From Amoebophrya sp. A120 (lineage: Eukaryota; Sar; Dinophyceae; Syndiniales; Amoebophryaceae), in NCBI GenBank assembly GCA_905178155.1, contig CAJINV010000001.1, forward strand, positions 4,078,421 to 4,142,420: DNA of 64,000 bases, written 5' to 3'. The notes under the pieces were generated by a model. It had not been told where the DNA came from, searched no databases, and saw only the letters and a program-made list of their open reading frames with translations. Position 1 is the first letter of the stretch; each line of letters starts with the position of its first letter. Positions 34,643-45,819 of this stretch are shown one piece after another. Position numbers and translations under genes: made by a program.

Positions 34643-35971
34643 ATGGACGACCTCGCGGGCAATCAAAGCAGCAGTAGTTGCACGACCTCGGTGGGCGTGG
34701 ACAGCACGTTGCTTCTCTCAAACCTTGGCACCGCGCGCCCTCCTCGACGCCGGAGTTCGGTTAGCCGCCCGCAGAAGGTTATGTTCATTAACTGCACCCA
34801 AACGCCGCTGCATCTCTATTGGCTCGACCGGGTGACCACGAGCGCGGCTCCGAACGGTGTGCATGATGGGGGTGTGCCGCGGCTGGTCACCGTTTGTGAG
34901 GCGGGAATGAAAGTTTCCGTGGACACGTTCGCGACGCACCAATGGAGAATACGGCCCTCCAGTGTCAGCACCGACAGTGACTGGTTTACGACCTACACGG
35001 TGAAAAGGAAGAAGGGTATGCAGGTGTGCGTCTTCCGCGACTCAGCAGGAGGAATGTCGTCGTCGACAGAAGATGTCATCAATACGCCCCCGCCAAAAGG
35101 AGGCGATGCCATGCCGTATGAAGAGGCTGGACCTTGTTGTGCTGAAACAAAGAACGACGGCGAGGGCGCAGGCGCACCGCCTTCTCCCCCTTCATCTGTG
35201 CCAGTGGAGCTGCATCAAATAGCCTCCAGCTCTACAGAAGGTCGGGGGCCGCGGAATCTTCACGACAACACTGCGCATACAACGAGGATAAATGTTGATG
35301 CGAGTGGTCAGGACGTCGTTGATGAAACGATCTATCTCCACCGCCGCCAAGAGCGATCGCGATCCAGTGGATGCAATTTCTTGGAAAAACCGAAGGTGCA
35401 GAAACGCGCTACAGGCAGGGAGGAAAGCGCAGCACGATCGAATCGGAACAACGGCGCGGAAGTTGATGTGTGCAACCAAAAAATGGAATTACCATGTTCC
35501 TACCCATCGCTTTCCTCTAGCAGCAACAGCGACTGCTCCAGGTCAAGGTCACTTCACCGCGCGAGTGTCTCTCTGCTCCAATGCCAATTATCATCCGAAA
35601 AGATGACAGGAACATCAAAAGTAGCTGCTGTACTCCCCGACAGGGACAGAGCCAGGGGCAACATGACGAACACAGCAGATGATGCCCTGCTCTGTCGTGA
35701 ACATCTTGATGGACGAAAAAAATTACTGGGAACAAATGTTGATGCCGACAAGAATATTGACTTCGATCCCAATTCTTGTTTCCAGTGCGGGAGGAAGCTC
35801 GGTTTGCGGTTTCTTCCCTACACGTGCCGGTGCAGCCGGTCCTTCTGCAAAAAACACAAGGACGCGGAGGAGCACGGCTGCCGCTTTGACTGGCAGAGGG
35901 AGGGACAGTCAGATTTGGCGGCGCAGCAACCCAGAGTAGTCGCGGAGAGGATGCCGCATCGGTTTGAATAA
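34643..35971 (+). CDS. VHL-like beta-domain plus AN1 zinc finger protein
   Basis: Intronless, 442 residues. Near the N-terminus (about 45-130), VMFINCTQTPLHLYWLD, then VDTFATHQWRIRP and GMQVCVF resemble the beta-sandwich of von Hippel-Lindau protein, the substrate-recognition part of a cullin-2 ubiquitin ligase. No alpha-domain (elongin-binding) helix is recognisable. A long disordered Ser/Arg-rich middle follows. The C-terminus (379-412) is an AN1 zinc finger: CFQCGRKLGLRFLPYTCRC, then SFCKKH and EEHGC give the eight zinc ligands in the right spacing. AN1 fingers occur in proteins that bind ubiquitin, p97 or the proteasome. The pairing suggests a role in ubiquitin signalling or protein quality control, which is inference. 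The VHL call rests on one block; the AN1 call is firm. Confidence 0.7.
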   Translation: MDDLAGNQSSSSCTTSVGVDSTLLLSNLGTARPPRRRSSVSRPQKVMFINCTQTPLHLYWLDRVTTSAAPNGVHDGGVPRLVTVCEAGMKVSVDTFATHQWRIRPSSVSTDSDWFTTYTVKRKKGMQVCVFRDSAGGMSSSTEDVINTPPPKGGDAMPYEEAGPCCAETKNDGEGAGAPPSPPSSVPVELHQIASSSTEGRGPRNLHDNTAHTTRINVDASGQDVVDETIYLHRRQERSRSSGCNFLEKPKVQKRATGREESAARSNRNNGAEVDVCNQKMELPCSYPSLSSSSNSDCSRSRSLHRASVSLLQCQLSSEKMTGTSKVAAVLPDRDRARGNMTNTADDALLCREHLDGRKKLLGTNVDADKNIDFDPNSCFQCGRKLGLRFLPYTCRCSRSFCKKHKDAEEHGCRFDWQREGQSDLAAQQPRVVAERMPHRFE

Positions 35972-37019
35972 AAACGTGATCTGGACGACAGCTTTCCATA
36001 GTGATGTGGACGCTGCATTCCTGCTCTGATGTATTTTTACGCTCGTCCTCGTCCGGTGGTTCGTCCTGTGCGCAGATCATTATCTGTCGAAAAAGTAAAA
36101 GTGTGAACCAAGCGAATTTTTATTTTTTAAGAGTCTGAGTTTATCTACTTTATCAAGACATTTAATGTCTTGATAAAGTTGATGTCCTCCAGTGTTCCTA
36201 TTAGCGTTTACTAATAGTAAACGCTAATAGGAACAAGTGCTTCACCTGGAGGACATCAACATCCACTTGAGTTTATTGCGTTGACTACCCTTCTCGAAAA
36301 TACGTGATGAACTGAAATTAATCAGAGACCGGGTAAATAAAAAGAGAAATTCGTTTCAACTTCTTGACTTTTTGGACTGCTTCTATACAGAAATGCACCA
36401 GACCACGACATCAGTACTTTCGCACAAAGCTTTTTTTTTCGTCATTGTTTTCGTTCGACGCGTGTTCTCGATTTACTACAAAAATGAAAATCGTGATTAT
36501 CGGTGATCTCCGATGGGTGAAGGGGAGGTTCGTAGAACAAGCAAGGTGGAGTATGTAGTTTCAATTAAAATTTACGCCGCTCCGCATCTTCACGTTCACA
36601 TCTTTTTTTTTCGTGTATCGTTGCCGTCGCTGTTGACAACATGGTCGCCGTCTTACATACAACTGTAGCAGCCTTTTCAAAATAGCATGGCTCTGCTTGT
36701 ATAAAGTTGTGTCGGGGAAATCGCTTTTGTTCATGTCGGGGAACAGGAACACTAGATATAGTGCCAACATCGTCATCCTCGTCATTGTGATTGTCTTCAA
36801 CCGGTTCCAATACTATTGTCGTGAAAAGCAGGTGGGGAGCAGAAGGATAAGGAAACATCCTGTCTGGGCGTTCCTGATCGTGGGGGTTGAAAGAAGTTCT
36901 AAGTAATGAAACTGTAACTACGTGTCCAAGTAGAGCTCACAGGGACACACTATCAATATCATCAAATACAAATAGGAAGAAATATAGAGGGAGGCGGCAC
37001 TTCTACATCTACTACCATC
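35972..37019. other. Intergenic with a large compound hairpin
   Basis: AT-rich spacer without a gene. The compound inverted repeat at 36148-36260 is listed separately. Confidence 0.45.
36148..36260. repeat. Two adjacent hairpins, one nested and perfect
   Basis: First hairpin 36148-36178: arms CTTTATCAAGACAT and ATGTCTTGATAAAG with a TTA loop. Second: outer arms GTTGATGTCCTCCAG (36178-36192) and CTGGAGGACATCAAC (36246-36260), inner arms TGTTCCTATTAGCGTTTAC (36193-36211) and its exact complement (36217-36235), loop TAATA. All arms are perfect. It lies about 180 bases after the preceding stop codon. No flanking direct repeat was found. Confidence 0.85.
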
Positions 37020-38541
37020 ATGACAGCTGCAGGCAAGGATCAGGATGACGCACTACCTCTGTCCCCTGTTGTCGGTCGTGACATTCTACTTTTATGTCGT
37101 GGCGCTCCCACGCACGCCGTCGTGCACCCGCCCGATCTCCTGCTTCCAAGTTTAAATGTGGAAAGCAAAGCTGCAGCCGCATCACCGGCAAGGACAAAAA
37201 TGAGCAACGCTGGTCGCGCAGATGGAGACGAGTCAACAGCTGCGAAAGTAGTTGGAGAAGCACAAGCAGTGCCTGCTTTCTTCATGACGCCAAAAAGGGG
37301 CGACGCAGCTGCAAGGAAGCTGTCCGACGCCACTCCGTCGACCGTTGCATCGTCCTCGTCGACCTCGTTCGCGTCGCTTTCTCTTGAAGACCTGTCGTTC
37401 TCGCCCGCGCGATTAGAAGAGCCAAACACGTGCAGCTCTTCCGTAGAAGTGCTGCCAGGCGCAGTGGCAGTGGAAGATAAGAATGATACCACTTTCGCTC
37501 CTTTGGATTTCGATTTGGTGTCGGCGAGAAATTTAGAGCAAACCGAGGAAGCGAGCCATCAACTTCTGCCTCTCGTCGCCGAAGATATTAGCCAAGTCGT
37601 TGTAGAGTCTACAACGATTCGCCATCTTGCAGAGGTGACGGAGATGCAGATCATGCAGTTTCTGGATTGCCGCAGTCTGGCGTTTTACGAAGTCACCTCC
37701 AAGGACTCGCGGCGGCTGGCCATCGAGCTGTGGCGACTGCATTCTGACACGCTCGACCGCCTGTTCACGCAGTTAGAAGCAGTGGAGCTCCCGGACGCGA
37801 TCACGAAAAAGGTAAGCTGGAAAAATAAGGAGAAGGCGAGGTATATCCGCAGACTGATCGCGGGCGTAAAGCGTGGGCTGGCAGAACGCGGATTCACAAC
37901 CAGCTTCTCGGAGTATTTCGCAACGCACCAGTCAAATATCCAGATGGCCGTCATTGCGAAGCGGTACAGTAGTTTTCTTGACGAGAAGTACGAGAAGTTG
38001 ATGATAGAATCATGGTGGTAATTCTTGATCATTGAACTTATTATCCTGTTCAACTACCCTCCAGGTGGATCTCGCTCGAGCCTGGTAGCGACCTTCTAGT
38101 ATTAACGTTCTACTTTTTCTATTCTGAGAATATGAATACACAAGCAGGTATCTCCGCTGGTCTCTGGTCCGGGACTCCATGGTCTCCGCCCTTTTCTACC
38201 AGCGCCTGCAGACGCAGAACTTCGCTCGCTGGCTGCACCGGAACCGGCACGAGTGGCAGCGCATGCTGGGACAGGCGACCGACGCAAACGAGGATTACCG
38301 CCTCCTCGGGAATATTCTGGAACGAGCACGAGTAGTAGAGCCGGCGCGCAACATTCAGGCAGCGGGACGTCGTCTCGACGCCGACGTCCCAGACCTCGTA
38401 CGAGAAGCAGTCGAAGCATATTATAACCACCATCACAACGAGAACGAGAATGACGATGGCATCCATGATGACCTTGAAGATATTGCAGATGAGGCCCAGG
38501 AAAATGTCGTCAACCGAGATGCCGGGACAGGACACGACTAG
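37020..38541 (+). CDS. F-box-like protein, two exons
   Basis: Exons 37020-38017 and 38148-38541, 463 residues. A GT-AG intron removes the TAA that would otherwise end the first frame and joins IESWW to YLRWSLVRDSMVSALF in frame. The N-terminal 190 residues are low in complexity and probably disordered. At about 205-245, EVTEMQIMQFLDCRSLAFYE followed by SKDSRRLAIELWRLH resembles an F-box (Skp1-binding three-helix motif), which would make this a substrate adaptor of an SCF ubiquitin ligase. No LRR, WD or Kelch repeats follow; instead there is a helical, basic segment and an acidic His/Asn/Asp-rich tail. The F-box call is tentative, but the exon structure is well supported. Confidence 0.55.
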
Positions 38542-40121
38542 ACAAACTACAGAGTCGGGAGCGATGAGTAGAACTTTGACTATTGTATAAAGATACTCTG
38601 CTCAAGTAGAAGTTGTAGTGGGACGAACACCAACATCAACCTGTGTCAATGCCTACTCGCTCCCACAGAAGTACATGGAGATGAAATAATTTGAAAAGTA
38701 GATGACGTCGTGCCTCAGACCACACGAACACCAAGCAACACGTAACCAACTATATTTATGGGAAACTCAACTGTACCTATAGAAATAAAAGTTCTTCTTG
38801 CTCCTTCTGTGAGCCGCTCATATTTCCTCAATCCTTGTACAATTTTTTGGAAACTTTTCATGAAGCACGATGTCGGTGGGAAAAATCATGCGCTTACCTA
38901 AGCAATCGGTGACGATGAAGGTGATATCGACACAGAATAGTGGATACGATCGCGTCGCCCTTGTCGTTGTTGATGATGTGCGTCCACTTCTCAACAAAAG
39001 CCAAATCATGACGCAGAATTTGTTTCTTGTGTTCGCCACTCATAGTCTATCCCTATCGCTGGGCCTGGGATGAGAAGTTGTTTTCGACTTCGTTGGTAGC
39101 AGTAGCAGAATCAGCAACATCGCCAGCATGTGCATGAATGTTTTTGATTTCAACATGGGTGGAAAGGCGGAATCAAGAATTATGAAGCAGCAGATTTCCC
39201 TCAAACACGATGGCAGACTCCCACTTCGATATCATAGGCGTAGTACCCTGATTTTCCCATCAATCTAAAATCACGCACGAGTTGTAGCGAGGGCAATTTC
39301 GATCTTATATATATGACATAGACATTCACATTTGACATCACTCACACGATGAAGATGATGATGAATAGTTTTCCTCAAATTATCATGAACTCTTGGTCAC
39401 TCTCACTCCGCTCCTGCCTTCACACAAGAACGGTCGAAATGAGCAGGAAATTGAAAACGAGACACAGTATAAATGGAGTCGCTTACTACAAACCCACAGT
39501 AGAGAAAATCCCGACAAAATCGAGATGGAACAGAGACTGTTTTGAAAGTTTTGAAACGCGAACCATTTGTAAAAAAACATCACGAATTTCTTTCATCAGC
39601 AGGAGTACCGCTCCCATGCGGAGATGGGCCACACTGTCCACAGTTAGAACTTTTTGTAGCCAATTTTTGCTAAAAAAATCATCACGAAACGCAGCCTGCA
39701 TGCCACGACTTCAGTGCTGAGCCGCTCCTTCACTGCACTACTAGCTTCTTCTCCATCTGACTTCCCGGCTGCTCGCCAAGAACTCGCTGCATTTGCTGCA
39801 GTTAGAAGAAGTCCACCGACCACACAACAGCGCAGCGACGTCGACGTGGTCCTGGTCGTGCTTCTCGTGAAAGAAAATCAGTAAACGACGTCCAACCTTT
39901 TTACGTAGAATAAACACATAGCATCTCAACTACAACCTTGCTCGACGACAGCTGACCGAACGAGGACTCAACAACTACTTCATCTACTTCGCTTCCCAAT
40001 CAAGGCGAAGTCCTTCCACTCTCGTCTCGAAGCTCTTGTTCGTTGGACGAGATCTTTGTTCATCACACGAGCGGTATCTATCAGCGACGTCCTGAACAGC
40101 AGCAGCAGGAGCATCGTCATC
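38542..40121. other. Intergenic, nothing recognised
   Basis: 1.6 kb of AT-rich sequence. Open frames (for example 39349-39720) have non-coding composition and no motifs. Confidence 0.4.
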
Positions 40122-42070
40122 ATGTCAACAGCAAGCGGTGGCTTCGCCATTCTCGCGGACGCGTTCCGGTTCTACGTGACGGATGTTGTCCAGCACGAAA
40201 TCCCGCTTTTTCTGCAGCAAATCAGCACCAGCCCCTTCCGCGACTGGCAGCAGTTGTGCGTGTTTACCGCCTTTTGGTGCATCGTGTATGTTTTCTCCGG
40301 GGTTCTGAACCGCGTGGCGTTGCTGAAAAACACCGCGTACCGAACGCTGAGCCGGATATCCAAGACAAAAACGTTGTTACTGTAAATTTGTAATGCGCAA
40401 CATTGAAGAAGATTGCGTCTGTCATGCTTGGCATGCGTCGTAGGGTCCATCAATGGGCGTTTTCACGTACTATCTGCGCATAACAGGTGTTTGCTGTCAT
40501 GCCAAACAGATTTGTAATGTTGTTCCTCCAAAACAGTTACACCTACAATGTTTTTTTCTTGGATGCCGGAACAAAAAGATTTACTACGACGGATGCGTGA
40601 CGAGCGGGGTGATGGGGACGGTGACCGGGTGGTACGCTTTCTCCATCTGGCTCACGCCGAACGAGGCAAGCAAGGCCGACCGGGTGATGGGCCGGGACCC
40701 CCGCGTGGACACGGCGGCGCGCCTCATGTACACCTACTTCGTCGTCGCTCTGGTCGTGGACCACGTGCTGCGACCGCTGGTTTCGCGGCTCGAGGCCGTA
40801 TCAAGTGCAAAAATGTCTGGGTCTGGAAGATTGGAACTTGTGATGCTAACTTTGGACTCTAGAAAAATCTGTATTGCATGACCAGCAGGAGCAGTGAGTC
40901 TAGTTTGTGCTACGCGGGGAGGGCGTTTGTCATGCGGAGTAGGCATCGGGAAGCCCTCTCAAGATCTGTGATGCGCGGTCGTGCATTACAGGCGTCCTGG
41001 GTCATGCAAAACATGCATGACAAATCTCAGAATCTTCCAGACCCAGACATTTTTACATTTGATAGGCCGACACTTGCGACAAACCCATGTACGCCGAAGC
41101 TTCCGTCGGCGACGACGCGGGGGCCTCTCCCTCCAACACCCCAACAGCTGCAGCCGGTGGGAATACAGACAAACAAAAGACCACTGCTTTTCCGAAAATT
41201 CCGGAGGCAGAAGTCGCCAAGGCGCGGAAACAAGAAGAACAGCATCTTCAAGGTGGAGGGCCCTCAACGACGGCGTCCAGTGCGACTTCCCCAACAGATT
41301 CCGCAGTGGAAGACAATGACGCGACCAGTGGAGAGCAGCAGGATAAAGATAAATCGAAATTGAAGCAAACACAGGCTGACGAAAAGAACAAAACAAAAAC
41401 AGCAGTTGTTTCTGCAACAACTGCAAACAGTACTAAGGCCAAGAAGAAACCTCTGCTGACCGATGACGTGGCCTTTCTCCTGCACCACATCGCTGCCTTG
41501 GTCATGGTTGCCATCACGATGCACCCCTTCGCGCACTACCACACCCCGGCTTTGATAATCTGGGAGATCTCGTCGCCTTTTTTGAACTACCGGTTGGTCA
41601 GCCTCGCGTTTGGCCTGACCAGCGGCACCGTGTTCAACATCATGCAGGCGTTGTTCGTGATCACCTTCCTCCTCTTCAGGATTGTGATCGGCCTGCCCTC
41701 GGTGACGTTTCTGGCCGCGGACCTGGTGCGCAGCATCCTGTTTCGCCACCCGGGCACCTTCAAGCTCTGGGTGACCGGACTGCAGGTGCTGGGCCTCGGC
41801 CTGGCGGGCGGCGGGGCCGCGGGAACGGAGGGTGGCTACGTCGACCTGCGCTCCACCGACCCCAGAGTTCATCTCGCCCACATGAGCAGTTTCTCGGCGC
41901 CGACCGACGACACGGACCTGCCGCTGTTTCTCGCCCTGGGTGCGCTCACCGGAAACGTCCTGCTCACGTTTCTCAACTGCTTCTGGGGCTACAAAATCGT
42001 CGTGCGAGCGATCAAGCTGTACTTGCCCGGGCTCTTTCCGGCCGGAAAGAAAAAGGACAAAACTCAGTGA
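40122..42070 (+). CDS. TLC-domain (TRAM-LAG1-CLN8) membrane protein
   Basis: Exons 40122-40356, 40571-40798 and 41070-42070; 487 residues. TLC proteins are multipass membrane proteins of the endoplasmic reticulum or plasma membrane; some make ceramide, and others (TLCD/CLN8-like) affect lipid composition. Seen here: a first helix (FTAFWCIVYVFSGV), the Y-x-G-x-VTSGVMG block with RNKKIYYDG, a third helix LMYTYFVVALVVDHVL, the family's LHH motif (DDVAFLLHHIAALV), and EISSPFLNYRLVSLAFG corresponding to the EIS-PF-N-RW block. A Gln/Lys/Thr-rich loop of about 120 residues sits between the third helix and the LHH helix, and an introner lies exactly at its start. Both introns are introners, and only their exact removal joins the frames. 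Ceramide synthase is less likely because the Lag1 HH-D spacing is not seen. Confidence 0.8.
40357..40565 (+). mobile_element. Introner, CCAAGACAAAAACG family, in TLC gene
   Basis: 209 bp. Left end TATCCAAGACAAAAACGTTG; right end AATGTTTTTTTCTTGGATG, in which the expected last A is G. Flanked by exact repeats CCGGA (40352-40356 and 40566-40570). Removal with one repeat gives RTLSR-NKKIYYDG in frame. The interior carries TTTGTAATGC twice and TGTCATGC twice. Confidence 0.85.
40799..41064 (+). mobile_element. Introner, TGTCTGGGTCTGG family, in TLC gene
   Basis: 266 bp with a long terminal inverted repeat of about 34 bases and two mismatches: TATCAAGTGCAAAAATGTCT at the left, TATCAAATGTAAAAATGTCT read inward from the right. 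Flanked by exact repeats GGCCG (40794-40798 and 41065-41069). Removal with one repeat gives SRLEA-DTCDKPMY in frame. The flanking bases are G on both sides, so a GT-AG reading (40798-41065) with one added codon is also possible. Confidence 0.88.
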
Positions 42071-43124
42071 AGAACAGATCGGGTATAGAAGATCCACCGG
42101 CGGTCACCGACCGTCTGGTGGTACAACTGGTACGCCGCACCGCCTGCGATGCTGGCACCACGACCGCGTCCTGTCATACTAGTCGTTCTCGGTCACCCTC
42201 ATTGAGACTGAAGTACAAATGGTGTATGACCTGCTCTGACTTAGGCAGGTGGTACAACTAGATCACCACCTTCACTACTCGCAACGCACGAGTAGAAGGA
42301 TGAGCACATGAACAGCGGGCTTTTAGTTTTACACACAGAGCAACATGATGAGTTTAACATCCGCTTCGCCAAGGAAGAGTAGCGGGTGCTATCGTATGGA
42401 AGATGAACAACGAGAAAAGACTGTCTTATTTTGCCAAATCCGGTGATGTAAGCGAAAACTGGTGCGTTAATTTGGAAAGGAAATTTGGATAAATTTGATT
42501 CTTCATCCTACCTGTAGTCTGGGACAATGCTTTGCGTTGTCTCCACGGAATCGCATTCGACCCCCATGGAAGATGATAAACATGTTGTACGTGTTTTATC
42601 ATTTTCGTGACCACAAGGGGCAGCCAGCTGTTCTCGTCCTCCTTGTCCTTTCGTTGTTCTCGAGAGTGCGAAATACGCACGAAAGATGGAAAATACAAAG
42701 TTCGCCTCTGGGACTGGGACTGGTTGATGGTTGTTTGAGTCTGCGACCTCCCGAATTGAAGATCAGTCGTTTTTTCGTTGATGACTTCTACTTCAACAAC
42801 GTACTTAGATTCTTTTGACATTGACAGTGATCCTCAACATCCCTTTCTGTCGTGTTAAGCTAGACGCAGTCGTTTGGTGATGTGGTGAACGTCAGTGTCA
42901 GGTACTTGGTCATCCTGGTTTTTAATGTGGTAAACGTAAGTATCGATAACTACCGATCTTCACACTACTTCTTCGGGGGCGGTAATGCTGGCAACTCTAG
43001 TTCTCCAACAACAGAAGCAGTTCTTGTTGGTCCGTGCCGCTGCGCCGGTTACTTCGGTGTAAGAACTGACTAGCTATTGGTATCATTGGTCTTCACGACT
43101 ACTTTTGGCAATCAAAATCACTCC
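42071..43124. other. Intergenic, nothing recognised
   Basis: AT-rich spacer with short, motif-free frames on both strands. Confidence 0.4.
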
Positions 43125-45819
43125 ATGTCCGGCCATCGTCCCGTGTACCACAACCAGCCTCAGTCGTTGTCTGTCGTCGTTTCTTCGACTCCGTCTTTTG
43201 CTTCTAGAGCCTGTAGTTCTTGCCGACGTGGCCACAAAAAGGTTGTTCGTTCGTCTCCCCGCCCAGAGCAGCATAATTCTGCTGTAGTCTACAGGACCAG
43301 GAGCACGACCTCAGGACGTCGAAGCTGCACCAGTCGACGAGGATCATCTTCACGACACAGCAAGAATCTTAGGGCGAAGAAAGCTGGTCGTACTAGTGCG
43401 GCTGTTCTACTCTCAGCACGACCCGCTACGTCCGCCCGATTCGCGCTCGCCTCGGCGTTTCTGCTCCTGGATGCGCGCACGCGAAACGATGGGGTGTTGG
43501 CCTTTGTCGGCGACGGCTTTAATGCGGTGGATCGCATCACGGACGACGAATATCTCGAGTTGAAGCGAAACCTGCGAGACAGTTGCAGCGACAGCAGTGC
43601 GGGGGGTGGTCATGGTGACGAAGATGCGGCTGCAGCTCCCAGCACCTCTTGGTTTGGCGGCGGAGCTGCGAGCAGGAGTAGTAGCTCCGGGCAGGAGCCG
43701 CAGAAGAAGACCACCTGGGTTCCACCACCGGGAACGATCAATCGGCTATTCGATTACCATGGGTCGGACCGCGGGTTCAAAAAACACATGTACGGCACAA
43801 CGTATGACTACCTGTTCACACAGAGCAACGAACAGCGGTGCGCGGTGAGGCACCTTCTCGAGGTGGGGATCGGGTCAGTGAACCCGAGCTCCCCCGGCCA
43901 CATGCTGGAGCACAAGGACCGGTCGGACTTCGCCTACAAGCCGGGGCCGTCGCTGCGGGTGTGGCGGGACGTGTTTCCCAACGCGCAGATCATCGGGTGG
44001 GACATTGATCCCGATGCCATGATTTACGGCGAGGAGCGGATCCAGACGTTCACCATTGACACGGTGAACAAGACGCAGGTAGACCTGTTTTTCTACAACC
44101 AGTTATGATCCACAAACAACAAGTAGAACCCATGATCGTCCCCATCGCAATTCATTTCTACAAGACCAAAGGCACAGGCTGTGCAGCTTCATGTTTGGCA
44201 TGACGAACTGGATGGGGATCAGGGGTCGTGGTTCTGTTTTTTCCTGCTGGATACCAATTACCACAGAAAAAAACCCATCCACATCCAATTTGGCATGCTT
44301 AAGACGTATCAAATTCAAATCATGTGTTTGTCATGCAAAAAATGGATGTGGATGGCATGGGTTTCTTTCTGTGGATACCAATTCGACTGGGACTACGAGT
44401 CCTACGCCAAAGCGCGGTGGGGTCGGGCGGTGCGTAACCGCGCGAATTGGAAGGAAATTCTGTACGTGGCGGATCAGAGTGCGAGCGACCCGAGCAATCA
44501 GGTCGCGGAGCTGGAAACGCGGTGGGACCGGGCCGAACTAACCACGATGGACATCATTCTGGACGACGGACTGCACGTTCCGCTGGCCAATGACGCGACC
44601 ATGAGTTTTTTGTGGCCCTACCTGAACCCGAAAAACGGGATGTACATCATCGAAGACCTGGACGGCCACCTCAGCGAACAGGCCAACCACTACCGGGCCA
44701 AGTTCGACCAGCGCTACACCTCCGTGCTTATGGTAGTGCAAGGTACAGAAGTCCTGGTGATGATAATTAACTAGTCTTTATATAATATGGGGCGTACGCC
44801 ACTTCTTCCACCGTGATGTCCTCTACTTAATTACGTTATTCTTGTCCTTTCTTGTCTGGATAAAATTGAAGTTGCGAGGATTTCTCTGCAGGTACCACGG
44901 TTGCGTCGAATATTATTGCGATCAAGAAGACCCCCGAGTCGCCCGGACACGTCCCCATTACGGCGGCCCAACTGGACCCGAAAAATCAGCTGCAAGCCGC
45001 TCACTGCTGGAACCGGCTCGACTTTGCCCAGGCCGACTGGGAGGGCGTCGCGGTAAACCGCACCTTCGAAAACTGTTGTCTGTATGCAGCGGAGCGTGCA
45101 AGTTTTTTTACCCATACCATCGTAATCGTAGTAGAGGTAGACCACCACGTACTAGGTAGAAGTAGAAGTCGCAGGCCAAGACTATAGTTATACCACCCTT
45201 GATACAACTACAAGTCAATTCAGCAGTCTCGAAAGTCCTCGTGACCTGAGGGTGTATTTTGCCATGTCCGATATGGGTGGTAGTAAATGTTCAGATGTTG
45301 ATGCAGTCGTGGTCGTGCTTATTATGCAGAGTCAACAATGTGGTCAGCGTCAATCTCAATTGCCATTCATTGCATGGAAATGGATCGTGCGGTTATGGTT
45401 ATGCGTTATTTTCTGTGCATATTCTTGGGTCGCCAAACGCGCCCTCGCGCAAGGATTGCTACAAACCAACGGACGCGCACCCGACCTGGGAGCGCGACTT
45501 CTACTCGCACAACATCGACGGTAGTAACTGGCTCGAACTGTTCTACATGGCGACTTTGTGCTGCGCTCCGAGAATAGCGGCGCGGACAAAAGACGTGCAC
45601 GTGCTCAAATATTTCCACGTGCCTACAGTTTCCGACCGGTTTCTTCCAAGCGGCGGTGCCAGTACGACTCTTAGGACAGATGAGGAAGCTGAAAACGACA
45701 TGGAGATGCAGGCAGTGGTTAAGAAAGACGCGGACGGAGAAAGTAGTACGGTGGTTTCCCTGCCTTTGCCCGGCAGCCTGAAATCGCGACGAGCCTACAA
45801 AGGGACGCCGATACTGTAG
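43125..45819 (+). CDS. Class I SAM-dependent methyltransferase (TylF/MycE-like)
   Basis: Exons 43125-44103, 44383-44742, 44892 to about 45045-45070, and a last exon starting between 45332 and 45454 and ending 45819. The product resembles bacterial macrolide-sugar O-methyltransferases and their protist relatives: DYHGSDRGFKKHMYGTTYDYLF, the SAM-binding strand RHLLEVGIGSVNP, PSLRVWRDVFPNAQIIGWDID, the metal and active-site block MDIILDDGLHVPLANDA, and YIIEDLDGH. The N-terminal 170 residues are basic and Ser-rich, with one hydrophobic stretch (FALASAFLLLDA) that may be a signal or transit sequence. Intron 1 consists of two introners in tandem. Intron 2 (44743-44891) is GT-AG. The third intron could not be placed: GT at 45050 with AG at 45453 fits the frame, but other pairs do too. 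Substrate unknown. Confidence 0.75.
44104..44253 (+). mobile_element. Introner A of a tandem pair in methyltransferase gene
   Basis: 150 bp. Left end TATGATCCACAAACAACAAG, right end CTGTTTTTTCCTGCTGGATA, imperfect terminal repeats. Left flank CCAGT (44099-44103), right flank CCAAT (44254-44258), one mismatch. It is followed at once by introner B. Confidence 0.75.
44259..44377 (+). mobile_element. Introner B of a tandem pair in methyltransferase gene
   Basis: 119 bp. Left end TACCACAGAAAAAAACCCAT (one base of the usual TATCC is lost), right end GGGTTTCTTTCTGTGGATA. Flanked by exact repeats CCAAT (44254-44258 and 44378-44382). The interior ATGCAAAAAATGGATG resembles the element at 48115, so it is a diverged member of that family. 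Removal of A and B together gives FFYNQ-FDWDYESYAK in frame. Confidence 0.8.
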
